Assembly: GCA_905221605.1 (NCBI GenBank) | Contig: CAJNDS010000001.1 | Span: forward strand, 287,525 to 315,024 | Direction: 5' to 3' | DNA: 27,500 nucleotides | DNA from: Symbiodinium natans | Taxonomy: Eukaryota > Sar > Dinophyceae > Suessiales > Symbiodiniaceae | In this document: positions 8,000 through 16,919 of the stretch, piece by piece | Layout of the letters: every line of letters begins with the position of its first letter | Position numbering within the stretch: position 1 is the stretch's first letter | The notes under the pieces: generated by a model | Told to the model about the DNA's origin: nothing | Databases searched by the model: none | The model's input: only the letters and a program-made list of their open reading frames with translations | Translations under genes and position numbers: made by a program

Positions 8000-10424
8000 G
8001 ATCCACCAAATTGTCGAAGAGGCATTTGACATCCGTCATACTTTGCTCGGGTTCCATTTGCCCAACCCACAGTTGGCCATCGTTCACAACCGATGCAGGG
8101 GAGATATCATGTTGATGGTACCATGTGGAATGCCTGCATCCACCGAACAGGTTGTTGAGGCCATTGCCTTGCTTCCCGACTGGCAACAGATCGGAGACGT
8201 TGTGGACACACATGTCATGGCAGGGGACATCTCGATTTTCCTTGCTCGGGATGACTTCGAAAGAAGGCAGATATGGCATCTAGTCCCAGTGCCAGGACTG
8301 CTGCAGCTGCACTTCGTTTGGCCGGTACAGCCTGAATCAGTCGCACAGACCGATGAGCTCCTGGCTCCAGCCGGACTTACCGCCAGTCCCCAAACCACCA
8401 TGACACATGGACACGTGCATCACTTCCACTCAGCCGAGCAAAGAAGAGGCACCAGCCTAGCACAGCTTGACAGCCGTATCGCACGACTGAGCAAGGCACC
8501 TTGCGAGGATATGAGGATGACTGCCCCCACGGCAAGACTCCAGCTTTGCCTGAAAGAGTTTCCCAGCCCGGCTCAACACGATGGCTCACTGCAGGCAACA
8601 GGTGGAACTCCAGATAGGGAAGCCTCGATCATCTCCCGGGATCCTCACGGTAGCAACGACCACCTGGCATTGAGGCCTGTTCTAGGGTGTAGGATTGACA
8701 GACTGCGCGTTGACAGAACACCAGATCTTGAGATCCTTCCCGCAGAGTTCCGAGAGGTCATAGACCGCATCTTTTTGTCGATCGCTAGGACAATGCCCGC
8801 CAGAGCCTTTCACACGCCAGAGTCAAGATACACCATCTTTGATGCTGTGTATCAGATACGTGTTCGCACCCACCATCCGGAGGAGAGGCTTGAGTGGTTG
8901 TTGGCTGACTTGTTGAATGACACACCTAGACCCGTGCGCACCGTGCAGCTCCTTCAGGACGCTGTTGAAGGCTTCCCAACACCGCAGTTTGTCCTGACCT
9001 TCCATGATGTGCCATGGACACACTATGCCGTACCGGTCGACGCCAGAGCCATGTCCTTAGGGGTCTGCACCTGCAACTTTCAGCCAACACCCACGTGGAC
9101 AATCATTAGTGCCATTCTTCAGAGGGCCGCCCAAGGTTCCCATAGGTGCAGAGGTATCAGCGCACGCATTCAGTCCGAGCGCAGAGACCACCGACTCCTG
9201 ATGCGCACTGCAGTCGGGCCTGAGCTCGATCCGGTTACCACGCCTCTAACCATGTGGCAGGTCCTAAGATTAGGCATAAGACCCCCCACACCACCAATCC
9301 CTGCGGATGATCGCACTGGCAACGACGCAGAGGCCGCCGATGAGGATCATTCTGCTGAGGTAGACACGGGGACGCCAACCGCAACACATGCTGTGCATAC
9401 TACCATGCGTGCAGGCACACACGACGGCAGTGGACTTGCTGGCACCATACCCACCCCCATGGGAAGGCGGCAACTAGGCCCCTGTGCGCAGAGCTGCCGT
9501 AAGACCCCCCCACTAGGGACGCACGCCCCCGCAAAGCTCGTTTTAGATGAGCTGCTCCCTCCCGTGCTAGAAAGACGGCTCAATTATGGAGTCTGCGAGG
9601 AGATGTGGCAAGAGTTCTGCGACATGCTTGGGACCGGACAACTGTGCAAGACACTTCCGGATGGCCTCAAGCTTCATAAAGCAGCCGCAGCCCTATTCGA
9701 CCATGCCGTCAAGACTCCCCTGCTTGACGAACCCCGACACATCGTCTGTTTCACGGACGGGGCTTTCCGGGACTCGGACAAAGCCCTTGCATGGGCGGCG
9801 GTCTTCTTCGCAGTCACCGAAACCGGCCAATTTGCGTGGATGGGTTATAAGTTAGGCCGACTCTCAACTCCGGCTGCCGCAGCATGGGGCCTCTCCGTGT
9901 TCCCAGCAGAGGTCTTTGCTTTCACCATTGCCACCGCCCTGCTTGCCTCTTCAGGTGCCTCTTCAGGCACTGTATGTTTTGACTCCACAGCTGCCGAGGG
10001 CATCGCAATGGCCACCCATGTACCACAATGTGACAACACCATCACGAAGGCAGCCAGAGCCTGTACTTTGCTGTGTCATTTCCGGGGATGCAATCTCAGC
10101 ACAACACATTGCCGCAGCCACACCGGCATACCGGGCAACGAGTTTGCTGACTCACTGGCCTCCTGGGCCGTTGCGCTGCCGGAGACGTCGACTCTGCTGC
10201 CCCTTGAGGCCTTCTTGCAGCATCCTGAAATTGAGAGACTCTGGTTGATTCACTCACCCAAGGGCATGTTTCCGACACAGAATGGCACAGGGATTTCTGA
10301 TGCTCGCCCTTTCAGCCCGACACCTTGCTTTCAGGCTGCCTCGCCAGCTGCTCTCATTGGCTGCGAGGCACGTACGAGCGTGCAGGCTTGCGAGGTACGG
10401 CTTTGCCTGGCCACCTACAATACA
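7986..10424 (+). CDS. LINE ORF2, middle part with RNase H domain
   Basis: Frame 3 again, about 810 codons. The first part is uncharacterised. An RNase H type 1 domain lies at about 9741-10170 with all four acidic positions in order: D in FTDGAF (codon 9756), E in AEVFAF (9909), D in CFDSTAAEG (9981), and the final H and D in RSHTGIPGNEFAD (10119 and 10149). RNase H removes the RNA strand of the RNA-DNA hybrid made during target-primed reverse transcription. In I-type LINEs this domain follows the reverse transcriptase; here it precedes both endonuclease and polymerase. The segment ends with LATYN, the first endonuclease motif, after which the frame changes. Confidence 0.8.
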
Positions 10425-10426
10425 CT

Positions 10427-13400
10427 TCACTCAAGACATGCCTACAGCAACAAGCGCTCCTGCACCTCTTCCGGAGAGATGGCCGGCAGGTCATCGGCCT
10501 TCAGGAGACCAGAACTGCACCAGAGCATGTCAGCATCAAAGATGGTTTTCTCATTTACGCATCCCATGCTGTTGATGGCCAGGACGGATGCCAGTTGTGG
10601 GTTGACACACAAGCCGACCTCTCACATGATGCGGATAAGACCCTTAGGTTTGTCCCAAACACCTTTTCGATCAAGACCAAGCTACCAGACTTGCTTGTGG
10701 TTTTTGGGGATGCACCGCCTTTGCAGTTTGCCTTCGTTGTGGGACACGGGCCCACGAGCACCAAACCGCAGAAGGACATACGACAGTGGTGGCACCACCT
10801 GCAACAGATCCTCAAACAGCTGCCCCCTGGTAGGATCCCTCTCCTCATGCTTGACGCCAATGCTCACTTTGAGCTCACGGAGAGGGGTTCGCCAGATAAA
10901 CAGCCACCTGCCAATACGGCAGCGGAATGTCTAGATGGGCTGTGCCGGACAAACCAATTGTGCCACACAGGAGCACGTGCCACTTCGGGCGCACCTCTAG
11001 TCACATGGGTGTCACCGTCAGGTCAAGCCCACTGCCTTGACTACGTGGCCTACCCGGAGACATGGGGGCCAGCTGCAAGGACACATCAGCCCAAATCCTT
11101 TGATGACCTGTTTGCAGGCCTCGACCATCAGCCTGTTTACTCCACGCTACACGCCAACATGGACTTAGCCTGCAAGAAGCCGACGACCTCGTGGCGTGCG
11201 CTGCTGACCTCGGAAGAAGGAAGGCAGACAATTACGCATGCGTGGCGTACCATGCCGCAAATTCCTTGGGAGACACCAATCGACGACCATGTTGCCATCG
11301 TCAATCAACACCTGTTCGCCTGCAGGGACACGGCACTCGCGGCCAGACCTGCGCCGCGGGCACCGTTTCTCTCGAGTGACACGTGGGCGCTACTCCGACA
11401 CCAGCGTAGGTTGCGAAGACTGTCGAGCAGGCTCAAGGCCACCCATAGGCGACAGCTCCTTTTCGCCCTCTTTCAGACATGGTCGAATGGCATATCTGAG
11501 CAAAAGACTGCCCGAGTAGCAAAGTGCGCCCACCGGGCCCACAACCGCATCGCACAGGTTGCCACACTTTTGCACAGAAGCAGGAAGCACCTGCGCTGGA
11601 ACACCGCGAAGGACAAAGCAGAGTTCTGTCGGACCATGTTCCGCCAAGCTAGGTCCAACGCAGAGCTCCCGAAGCTAATGCGTGCCCTGCTCAGGACGGG
11701 ACGGAAGTACAAGGCACCGCCACTCCTGCCCACCTTGCCCACTGCCTCCGGCGAAAGCACTCAAGACCGTGGGGATTTCCTGCGCGTACTGGGGGGACAC
11801 TTCGCCAAGGCCGAGCGTGCTACTCGCGCTAGCTTCCTTGAGCTCCGTACGGCCACAAGACCGGATGCACCCACCCACGACGTCGCTCTCGAAGAGCTTC
11901 CCACGCTGGGCGAGTTGGCAATTGGCTTCGCTAAGCTCAAAGCCGCCAAAGCCCCAGGAGTGACCAGCATTCCGGCAGAGGTCTTTAAGCTTCAACCCGG
12001 GCTGGCGGCAATCACACACTATCCGATTGTCATCAAATCCGCCGCGCGTGGACAGTACCCGGCCCTGTGGCGCGGTGGACATGCAGTTCCCATTGCCAAA
12101 GCCGGGAAGGACCCCAACTCGCTCTCGGGTTGGCGCAGCATACTCCTCCTCGACCCGGCTCACAAAGCCGTTAGCCATGCGCTGCGTCCAGCTTTGCTTG
12201 AAGGACTGGACAAGTTAGTGCAACCGGGGGCCGCTGGTGCCCGAAAAGGACAGCCCCTCACCCTGCCTGCAATGTCCGTTTCCCTTCACCTCGCCCGCTT
12301 GCATCAGGAAGGCGTTTCAGGAGCGGTACTGTTTCTTGACGGGGAGTCCGCCTTTTATCAGACGGTCAGGGCTTTCTTGCATCCCACTTCGTCAGAACTT
12401 TCCTTGAACGAGTGGCTCAACCACCTATGCGTTCAGGGCATGCTCCCAGAGGACTGGCGCAAATTGTTGCAAGACAACGACATTTTGGGGAACGCATGTG
12501 TGCCACCTGAGATCTGCCATTTGCTCAGGCATTCACTCTGCCGCACTTGGTTCACGCTTGACCCAGAGGATGGTGAGGTTTATCGTTCGAGCAAAGGAAC
12601 CGTGCCTGGGGCACCCCTTGCTGACCTCCTTTTCGTGCTCACGTACACCATCTTTGTCGATGGGCTCATGCATGATCTCCAAGCGCAGGGCATGGCATGC
12701 TCCTTGGGCACGGGGGAGATGATGCCGAGAGACCCTCTACCGACATGGATGGATGACACAGCAGTGCTCATTCAGGTGGATCAGCCGTCCGACGTTCCGA
12801 CTGCATTGATCACTGCCACTAACCTGGCAAAGAAACGCCTGGCCATCATTGGCATACCCCTCAATCTGCAGCCTGGCAAAAGCGGGGCCATCGTCGTCCT
12901 GCACGGCAGAGGAGCACAGACAGCTAGGCACCATATGCTGATTGAGATGGATGCCAAACTGCCACTTGGCGACGGCACGCATCTGCATCTCTCCGAGACG
13001 TACATACATCTCGGCAGTTCCGTATCAGACAAGGACTCCGCCTGCGGAGATATCCGCCGTAGGGCCCAGTTGACAGAGGCCGCATTTGGGGCAGTCAGAG
13101 CCAAGCTGTTGTATAACCCACATCTGGAGCCCAGAGAGAAGACACACCTCCTTGTCTCTATGGTGCTGCTCAAATTCCAATTTGGACTTGAGCGATGGCA
13201 CTTTGCGACTCACAAGGAGGAGCACCAATTTCACGCGCACTACATGAGCTTTGTCAGACGGGCAGTCCGCCCCATCGCCCTCGTGTCATGCAGACTGATG
13301 ACAGATGCTCAAGCGTGTGCGGCCATTGGCGTATTGCTCCCTCAGGAAGCACGGCAGATGCAGTTGACCAGGGCGTTACACCAAGCCATGGCTGACTCCT

Positions 13401-14401
13401 TCCCGCATCTCCACACGGCCCTCTTTCGCCAGCTGAGCTGGCTGCAGAAGGCGGTCTCCGCTACCAATGCCTTGCTGGAGGTCATAGGGTCTGACCCATT
13501 GCCATCCATAGCCACCAGTGAGGAATCCACTGCCATGTGGCGACGCACATACCTGTGTCGGGTAGCTGATGTCGCCCATTTGTGCAAGAAGGCTCGCCAC
13601 AGGTGGCTGCACAGCAGGCTTGCCCTGGCCAAGAGTGCCATAGATGAGGCCAAGTATCGCGAGGCGACCGCCCAACAAGGGGTGATGCTGATGCCGAAGC
13701 CCACCCCATATCAAGCCGGTAGCCTACCTACCGCGCATGCGTGCGAACAATGTGGCGTCCTGTTCACTTGCGCTGCCGCGAAAGCTGCACACATGAGCAA
13801 GAAACATGGACAGCACGCACGCGCCACCTCAGTGCTACGGGGCACAGCTTGCCAGGTCTGCTCCAGAGAATTCTGGACACAGGACAGACTGCGTGAGCAC
13901 TTACGCAGGGCAGAGGCGTGCCTTTCTGCCTACGCGGAGGCTGATCTACCACCAGCGCTGCCGCAGGAGACCAACATCAAGCAGGCTACCTCCAAACCGG
14001 TCACGGCCCTTGTAGGGCCAAAACCTTTTTGGGCTTGCCTGCGGCCGCCGTTGACAGCCACGCCAGAGGCTCACGAGTTCGACCTACGGCTGGAGCTGCG
14101 CACACTGTTGACGTGTCCTGCCAAGGACAACTCCCTGGCAGCAGCGTTTGAGCGCTGCATGCCGAAGCTTGGCCGGTTTGTGGCCACCTTTCCGGAGACT
14201 AGCTCCGTCTTAGACGACCTAGTGTTCCCTGAAGGGCATGCAAGGGTTCTTCAGCAGTTTGGCCTCCGGCTGGCAGAGCTGCTCAGTGCAGAGCACGAGC
14301 AGACCGCCTTTGGAGCCTTCCGGCTCATCAGTTTTGGGCAGTGGATAGCTGCCGTGCCGATAGGTGTTGATTTTCAGCCCACCTATACAGGCCTAGCATG
14401 A
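10427..14401 (+). CDS. LINE ORF2, APE endonuclease, reverse transcriptase and zinc fingers
   Basis: About 1,325 codons without a stop. Endonuclease: N of LATYN is in the previous frame (10419), then E of LQETRT (10505), D and N of LMLDANAH (10853, 10859), and D-H of GLDHQP (11123-11128). This APE-like fold nicks target DNA to prime cDNA synthesis. Reverse transcriptase, about 11,940-12,900: motif A FLDGESAFY (D at 12338), motif B with GAPLADLLF, motif C WMDD (12746-12757, in place of YADD or FADD), and a later GIPLNLQPGKS. The C-terminus has one C2H2 finger (C-x2-C-x12-H-x4-H, 13742-13807) and one C2HC finger (C-x2-C-x12-H-x6-C, 13850-13921), probably nucleic-acid binding. Catalytic residues are intact apart from the frame change at about 10425. 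Confidence 0.85.
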   Translation, partial: SLKTCLQQQALLHLFRRDGRQVIGLQETRTAPEHVSIKDGFLIYASHAVDGQDGCQLWVDTQADLSHDADKTLRFVPNTFSIKTKLPDLLVVFGDAPPLQFAFVVGHGPTSTKPQKDIRQWWHHLQQILKQLPPGRIPLLMLDANAHFELTERGSPDKQPPANTAAECLDGLCRTNQLCHTGARATSGAPLVTWVSPSGQAHCLDYVAYPETWGPAARTHQPKSFDDLFAGLDHQPVYSTLHANMDLACKKPTTSWRALLTSEEGRQTITHAWRTMPQIPWETPIDDHVAIVNQHLFACRDTALAARPAPRAPFLSSDTWALLRHQRRLRRLSSRLKATHRRQLLFALFQTWSNGISEQKTARVAKCAHRAHNRIAQVATLLHRSRKHLRWNTAKDKAEFCRTMFRQARSNAELPKLMRALLRTGRKYKAPPLLPTLPTASGESTQDRGDFLRVLGGHFAKAERATRASFLELRTATRPDAPTHDVALEELPTLGELAIGFAKLKAAKAPGVTSIPAEVFKLQPGLAAITHYPIVIKSAARGQYPALWRGGHAVPIAKAGKDPNSLSGWRSILLLDPAHKAVSHALRPALLEGLDKLVQPGAAGARKGQPLTLPAMSVSLHLARLHQEGVSGAVLFLDGESAFYQTVRAFLHPTSSELSLNEWLNHLCVQGMLPEDWRKLLQDNDILGNACVPPEICHLLRHSLCRTWFTLDPEDGEVYRSSKGTVPGAPLADLLFVLTYTIFVDGLMHDLQAQGMACSLGTGEMMPRDPLPTWMDDTAVLIQVDQPSDVPTALITATNLAKKRLAIIGIPLNLQPGKSGAIVVLHGRGAQTARHHMLIEMDAKLPLGDGTHLHLSETYIHLGSSVSDKDSACGDIRRRAQLTEAAFGAVRAKLLYNPHLEPREKTHLLVSMVLLKFQFGLERWHFATHKEEHQFHAHYMSFVRRAVRPIALVSCRLMTDAQACAAIGVLLPQEARQMQLTRALHQAMADSFPHLHTALFRQLSWLQKAVSATNALLEVIGSDPLPSIATSEESTAMWRRTYLCRVADVAHLCKKARHRWLHSRLALAKSAIDEAKYREATAQQGVMLMPKPTPYQAGSLPTAHACEQCGVLFTCAAAKAAHMSKKHGQHARATSVLRGTACQVCSREFWTQDRLREHLRRAEACLSAYAEADLPPALPQETNIKQATSKPVTALVGPKPFWACLRPPLTATPEAHEFDLRLELRTLLTCPAKDNSLAAAFERCMPKLGRFVATFPETSSVLDDLVFPEGHARVLQQFGLRLAELLSAEHEQTAFGAFRLISFGQWIAAVPIGVDFQPTYTGLA

Positions 14402-14453
14402 TGTACAGAACAGAATTGAAGAGCGCGATGACAGTCACCAGCCGCATCGTTAC
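14402..14453 (+). other. LINE 3' untranslated region
   Basis: Only about 52 bases, with no poly(A) and no tandem tail of its own. It passes directly into CCCTAAA repeat, so either the repeat is the target DNA or it takes the role of the 3' tail. Confidence 0.55.
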
Positions 14454-14739
14454 AAACCCTAAGCCCTAAGCCCTAAACCCTAAACCCTAAACCCTAAACC
14501 CTAAAACCCTAAAACCCTAAAACCCTAAAACCCTAAAACCCTAAAACCCTAAAACCCCTAAACCCTAAACCCTAAACCCTAAACCCTAAAACCCTAAAAC
14601 CCTAAAACCCTAAAACCCTAAAACCCTAAAACCCTAAAACCCTAAAACCCTAAAACCCTAAACCCTAAACCCTAAACCCTAAACCCCTAAACCCCTAAAC
14701 CCTAAACCCTAAACCCCTAAACCCTAAACCCTAAACCCA
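14454..14739 (-). repeat. CCCTAAA / CCCTAAAA array 3' of the LINE
   Basis: About 285 bases. It starts with two CCCTAAG units (the putative target duplication, 14454-14468), then blocks of CCCTAAA alternate with homogeneous runs of the 8-base variant CCCTAAAA and a few CCCCTAAA units. Variant units cluster, which points to local expansion and not random mutation. Confidence 0.95.
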
Positions 14740-14741
14740 AG

Positions 14742-14844
14742 TGCAGCCAGCCCCTTCAAGGTGGGAGTGGCCAAAATCGAGGAGACTGAGGGCATCCTCG
14801 GCTCCTGGAAGTCCACGGTGAAGACCAAAACCCAGGCGCGCAGG
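14742..14844 (+). CDS. Exon-like stretch flanked by telomere-like arrays
   Basis: Open frame reading SPFKVGV, then AKIEETEGILGSWKSTVK, then TKTQARR: charged and clearly protein-like. Left edge: CCCAAG or GTGCAG (two candidate acceptors) just after the CCCTAAA array. Right edge: GCAGG followed by GTTTAGGG at 14845, so the donor would be the first unit of the next array. No family recognised. The LINE together with its flanking array would lie in the upstream intron if this exon belongs to a gene spanning the insertion. Confidence 0.5.
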
Positions 14845-14988
14845 GTTTAGGGTTTAGGGTTTAGGGTTTAGGGTTTAGGGTTTAGGGTTTAGGGTTTAGG
14901 GTTTAGGGTTTAGGGTTTAGGGGTGTAGGGCTTAGGGTTTAGGGTTTAGGGTTGGGGGTTTCTAGGGTTGATGGGGTTTATAGGGCTT
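14845..14988 (+). repeat. TTTAGGG array
   Basis: About 13 regular units to 14,930, then degenerate units (GGGTGTAGGGC, GGGTTGGGGG, TTTATAGGGC). Confidence 0.9.
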
Positions 14989-15158
14989 GGGAAAAAGCAA
15001 AATTTATAGATGGTGAGAGTCTGTCAACGTGAATCGGGTTTCGGTGTTGGGGAAGGTCTGGGGTGTAGCCATATAGTATATACTTGCGCCCTAAAGCTAC
15101 TGTATGGGGACCCCTTCAAGGCCCAAGTATATAATATATAGGTACATGGACCCTTTAG

Positions 15159-15201
15159 TAAACCCTAAACCCTAAACCCTAAACCCTAAACCCTAAACCC
15201 T
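15159..15201 (-). repeat. CCCTAAA block inside a duplicated motif
   Basis: About six units lying between two copies of GGTACATGGACCCTTT (15141 and 15205), as if the array had been inserted at that motif and duplicated it. Confidence 0.8.
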
Positions 15202-15233
15202 TTGGGTACATGGACCCTTTGGGACAGGTGCAG

Positions 15234-15343
15234 GAACATCGCTGGAACTGGACAACCACCTGGCGTCTCGACATGACCTCGGAGGGAGCCAGGGAGCGCC
15301 GCCCGGCCAAGAAACTGCGTCTCCACTCCTGTTACCAGCAACT
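15234..15343 (+). CDS. Exon-like stretch, unknown product
   Basis: Follows GGGACAGGTGCAG, a candidate acceptor, and reads WRLDMTSEGARERRPAKK before a Leu/Gln-rich end. Candidate GT donor at 15344 (CTGTTTTATT). Basic, charged composition and an open frame of 36 codons support coding. No family recognised. Confidence 0.4.
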
Positions 15344-15680
15344 GTTTTATTGCTATGTCAGTATGCCAGTATGTTGTTCTATCATTATCTCATGATACCA
15401 TAAGACCACTATACCATTATATCATTGCATCATTCTATGGCCATGGTATTTTCTATGACTCTGTCCTTCCCGTATTCTTATTCTAGAATTCTACTTTCCC
15501 ATTACTCTAGTATTGTTTTCCCATTACTCTAGTATTGGTTCTTATTGCAGTGCTTTCTTCGCATATCATTGTAGTATCTTCTTATCTTATTCTCCTACTA
15601 TCTTATTTTCTTATGACCCTGTGGTCTTATGATCTTATCTTATGATCTTAAGATCTGGCGGACTGATTTTCTAATTAGCT
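15344..15680. other. AT- and pyrimidine-rich stretch, no gene
   Basis: About 330 bases of CATTATATCATTG / TTCTTATCTTAT-type sequence with many short direct repeats (ATCAT, CTTAT, TATTGTTTTCCCATTACTCTAG-like units around 15496-15536). Looks like intron or intergenic low-complexity DNA. A similar patch is at 19540-19720. Confidence 0.6.
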
Positions 15681-15758
15681 TGTGAGTCGCGAGGGGAGTC
15701 AGCACTGGGTCAGTATCACTTCAAGGGTTCTGGGGCAGCCGGGTGTTGCTATTCGGGA

Positions 15759-15806
15759 AGGTTTAGGGTTTCGGGTTTAGGGTTGAGGGTTTAGGGTTCT
15801 AGGGCT
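15759..15806 (+). repeat. Degenerate TTTAGGG block
   Basis: Six or seven units with TTTCGGG, TTGAGGG and TTCTAGGG variants. Confidence 0.8.
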
Positions 15807-15814
15807 GCAAGGGG

Positions 15815-15953
15815 TTCATGGTGTATGGTAAGCAAGTGATTTGAAGGCCCACGCAGGGTGCCCTGAATCAAGGCTAGTAGCACCTGACGTTCATTCTTCA
15901 CCCCGAAATTAGAGGCTGAGGCAAGGGCTTGAACTCGGCTGTGCCAACGCTCA
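15815..15953 (-). CDS. Minus-strand exon-like stretch
   Basis: The only clear exon on the minus strand. It follows a good acceptor (ATACTTTTAG, read on the minus strand) at about 15954 and stays open for about 45 codons, reading SRVQALASASNFGVKNER then QVLLALIQGTLRG, while the plus strand has several stops over the same bases. No domain recognised. Its direction, opposite to its neighbours, implies at least two genes, or an inverted fragment, in this half of the window. Confidence 0.45.
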
Positions 15954-15999
15954 CTAAAAGTATCATGGGTTCCCGTTTAGTTAAGGTTGTTTAAGGGGG

Positions 16000-16040
16000 G
16001 GAACCTAGGGGGGGGGGGGTAGCATAGAGGGGGTAGTAGG
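16000..16040. repeat. Poly(G) tract
   Basis: Runs of up to about eleven Gs with TAG interruptions, in a region without a gene. Confidence 0.7.
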
Positions 16041-16068
16041 GAAACCCATGAAAGTATCTGCCCTCCAG

Positions 16069-16155
16069 GTCTCACTTTGCTGAGTGGTTCGCGAGGACCG
16101 CCTTTCTTTGGCTGCGGTGCGGAAGCCAGCTAGGGACAACCCAACCAGACACAAA
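16069..16155 (+). CDS. Exon upstream of a telomere-repeat intron
   Basis: Follows the acceptor TCTGCCCTCCAG. Open frame reads FAEWFARTAFLWLRCGSQ then TTQPDT and ends with two bases of a codon (AA) before GT at 16156. Joins in phase with 16258-16359. Trp- and Phe-rich start, no family recognised. Confidence 0.5.
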
Positions 16156-16257
16156 GTCTAGGGTCTAGGGTCTAGGGTCTAGGGTCTAGGGTCTAGGGTC
16201 TAGGGTCTAGGGTTTAGGGTTTAGGGTTTAGGGTTTAGGGTTTAGGGGCTGGCTTAG
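16156..16257 (+). repeat. TCTAGGG/TTTAGGG array forming a GT-AG intron
   Basis: About eight TCTAGGG units and five TTTAGGG units followed by GGGCTGGCTTAG. It starts with GT (GTCTAGGG), ends with AG (GGCTTAG), and is 102 bp long. Removing it joins two open, protein-like frames without a shift. The clustering of the TCTAGGG variant shows local amplification. Confidence 0.75.
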
Positions 16258-16359
16258 CTCCCCGAATGAGTCTCGCCACCTTGCCCTGAATATTCTGTGC
16301 GCGCGTTGCTTCTGCAAAACGCGAGTGCTGCGCTGTGAAGAGGCACAACGCTGGAGACC
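16258..16359 (+). CDS. Exon downstream of a telomere-repeat intron
   Basis: Starts with one base that completes the codon left by the previous exon (AA+C), then reads SPNESRH and LALNILCARCFCKTRVLR, a Cys/Arg-rich stretch, then EEAQRWR. GT at 16360 (GTGACG) is a good donor; without it the frame stops at once. No family recognised. The Cys spacing (C-x2-C-x-C) could bind metal, but too little is visible to say. Confidence 0.5.
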
Positions 16360-16919
16360 GTGACGTTTCTTGCCCGCAGCTGGTAGCTGACGGTAGCTGG
16401 TATACGCGAGACAGCGACCATGATCATTTTTTTATGACAAATCAGGTGTTGTGACTAAGTATAAAGCGGGTTATAGGGTAGTCCCAGAGACAGCTTGGTC
16501 TCCTCAATGTAATAAAGGGGTCGGAATACTTGCTAATACTTAATTTCCCTTATAGAGTCCCACCATAATTATGCGACAATACCCCCCCCCCCCCCAACAC
16601 CCTATTCGAATTATTAGGCCCCTGTAGTAGCGTGTCATTGCAGTCGCGCCAAGGACCCCTCCTGCGGAGCCACATCAGCCCCGCCCGACCGCGGAGTGTG
16701 CACCAACGTTGCATGGCTGCATGTGAAGCAGGGTTTATATTCCTGTTATTGGTGAGTGTATATAAGGTTCCTTTTTAGTATAACCCTACTTCATGTGGGT
16801 ATTTCCCAAAATAGGGGGTACCCCTTGTAGAGCCCCAAGCAGAAGAGAATCCCCTTAACGGGACCCCCAAAAAGGGTACCCCCCCTATCCTACGTTCGGA
16901 AAGCCCCATATGAAACAGG
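16360..16919. other. Spacer without a convincing gene
   Basis: Holds a poly(C) run (about 14 Cs, near 16581-16595), TATAA-type AT patches and hairpin-forming GGGTACCCC/GGGGTACC-type repeats at 16790-16890. A minus-strand frame of 100 codons (16775-17077) overlaps the duplicated segment and looks accidental. Confidence 0.5.

Larger units (their letters stand above)
2322..14453 (+). mobile_element. LINE-type non-LTR retrotransposon inserted in telomere-like repeat
   Basis: About 12.1 kb on the plus strand. It holds ORF1 (zinc ribbon, basic, coiled coil) and a long ORF2 with, in order, an unrecognised N-terminal region, RNase H, APE-type endonuclease, reverse transcriptase and two zinc fingers. 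There are no long terminal repeats, no integrase and no aspartic protease, as expected of a target-primed LINE. Only about 52 bases separate the ORF2 stop from the CCCTAAA array, and there is no poly(A) tail. The ends are placed from the shared 15-base flanks. Three frame changes in ORF2 indicate a recently damaged copy or sequence errors; long stop-free stretches argue for a young insertion. Confidence 0.8.

Noticed and set aside
7493-8032. Minus-strand frame of 179 codons inside the LINE
   Set aside because: Mirror of the plus-strand ORF2 continuation; that frame carries the repeated module, the mirror shows nothing.
11675-12178. Minus-strand frame of 167 codons
   Set aside because: Lies opposite the reverse transcriptase N-terminal region; shadow of a GC-rich coding stretch.
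2322-14453. LTR retrotransposon or retrovirus-like element
   Set aside because: No long terminal repeats, integrase or protease; APE endonuclease with RT is a LINE arrangement.
16156-16247. CRISPR array
   Set aside because: Units of 7 bases without spacers; simple tandem repeat.
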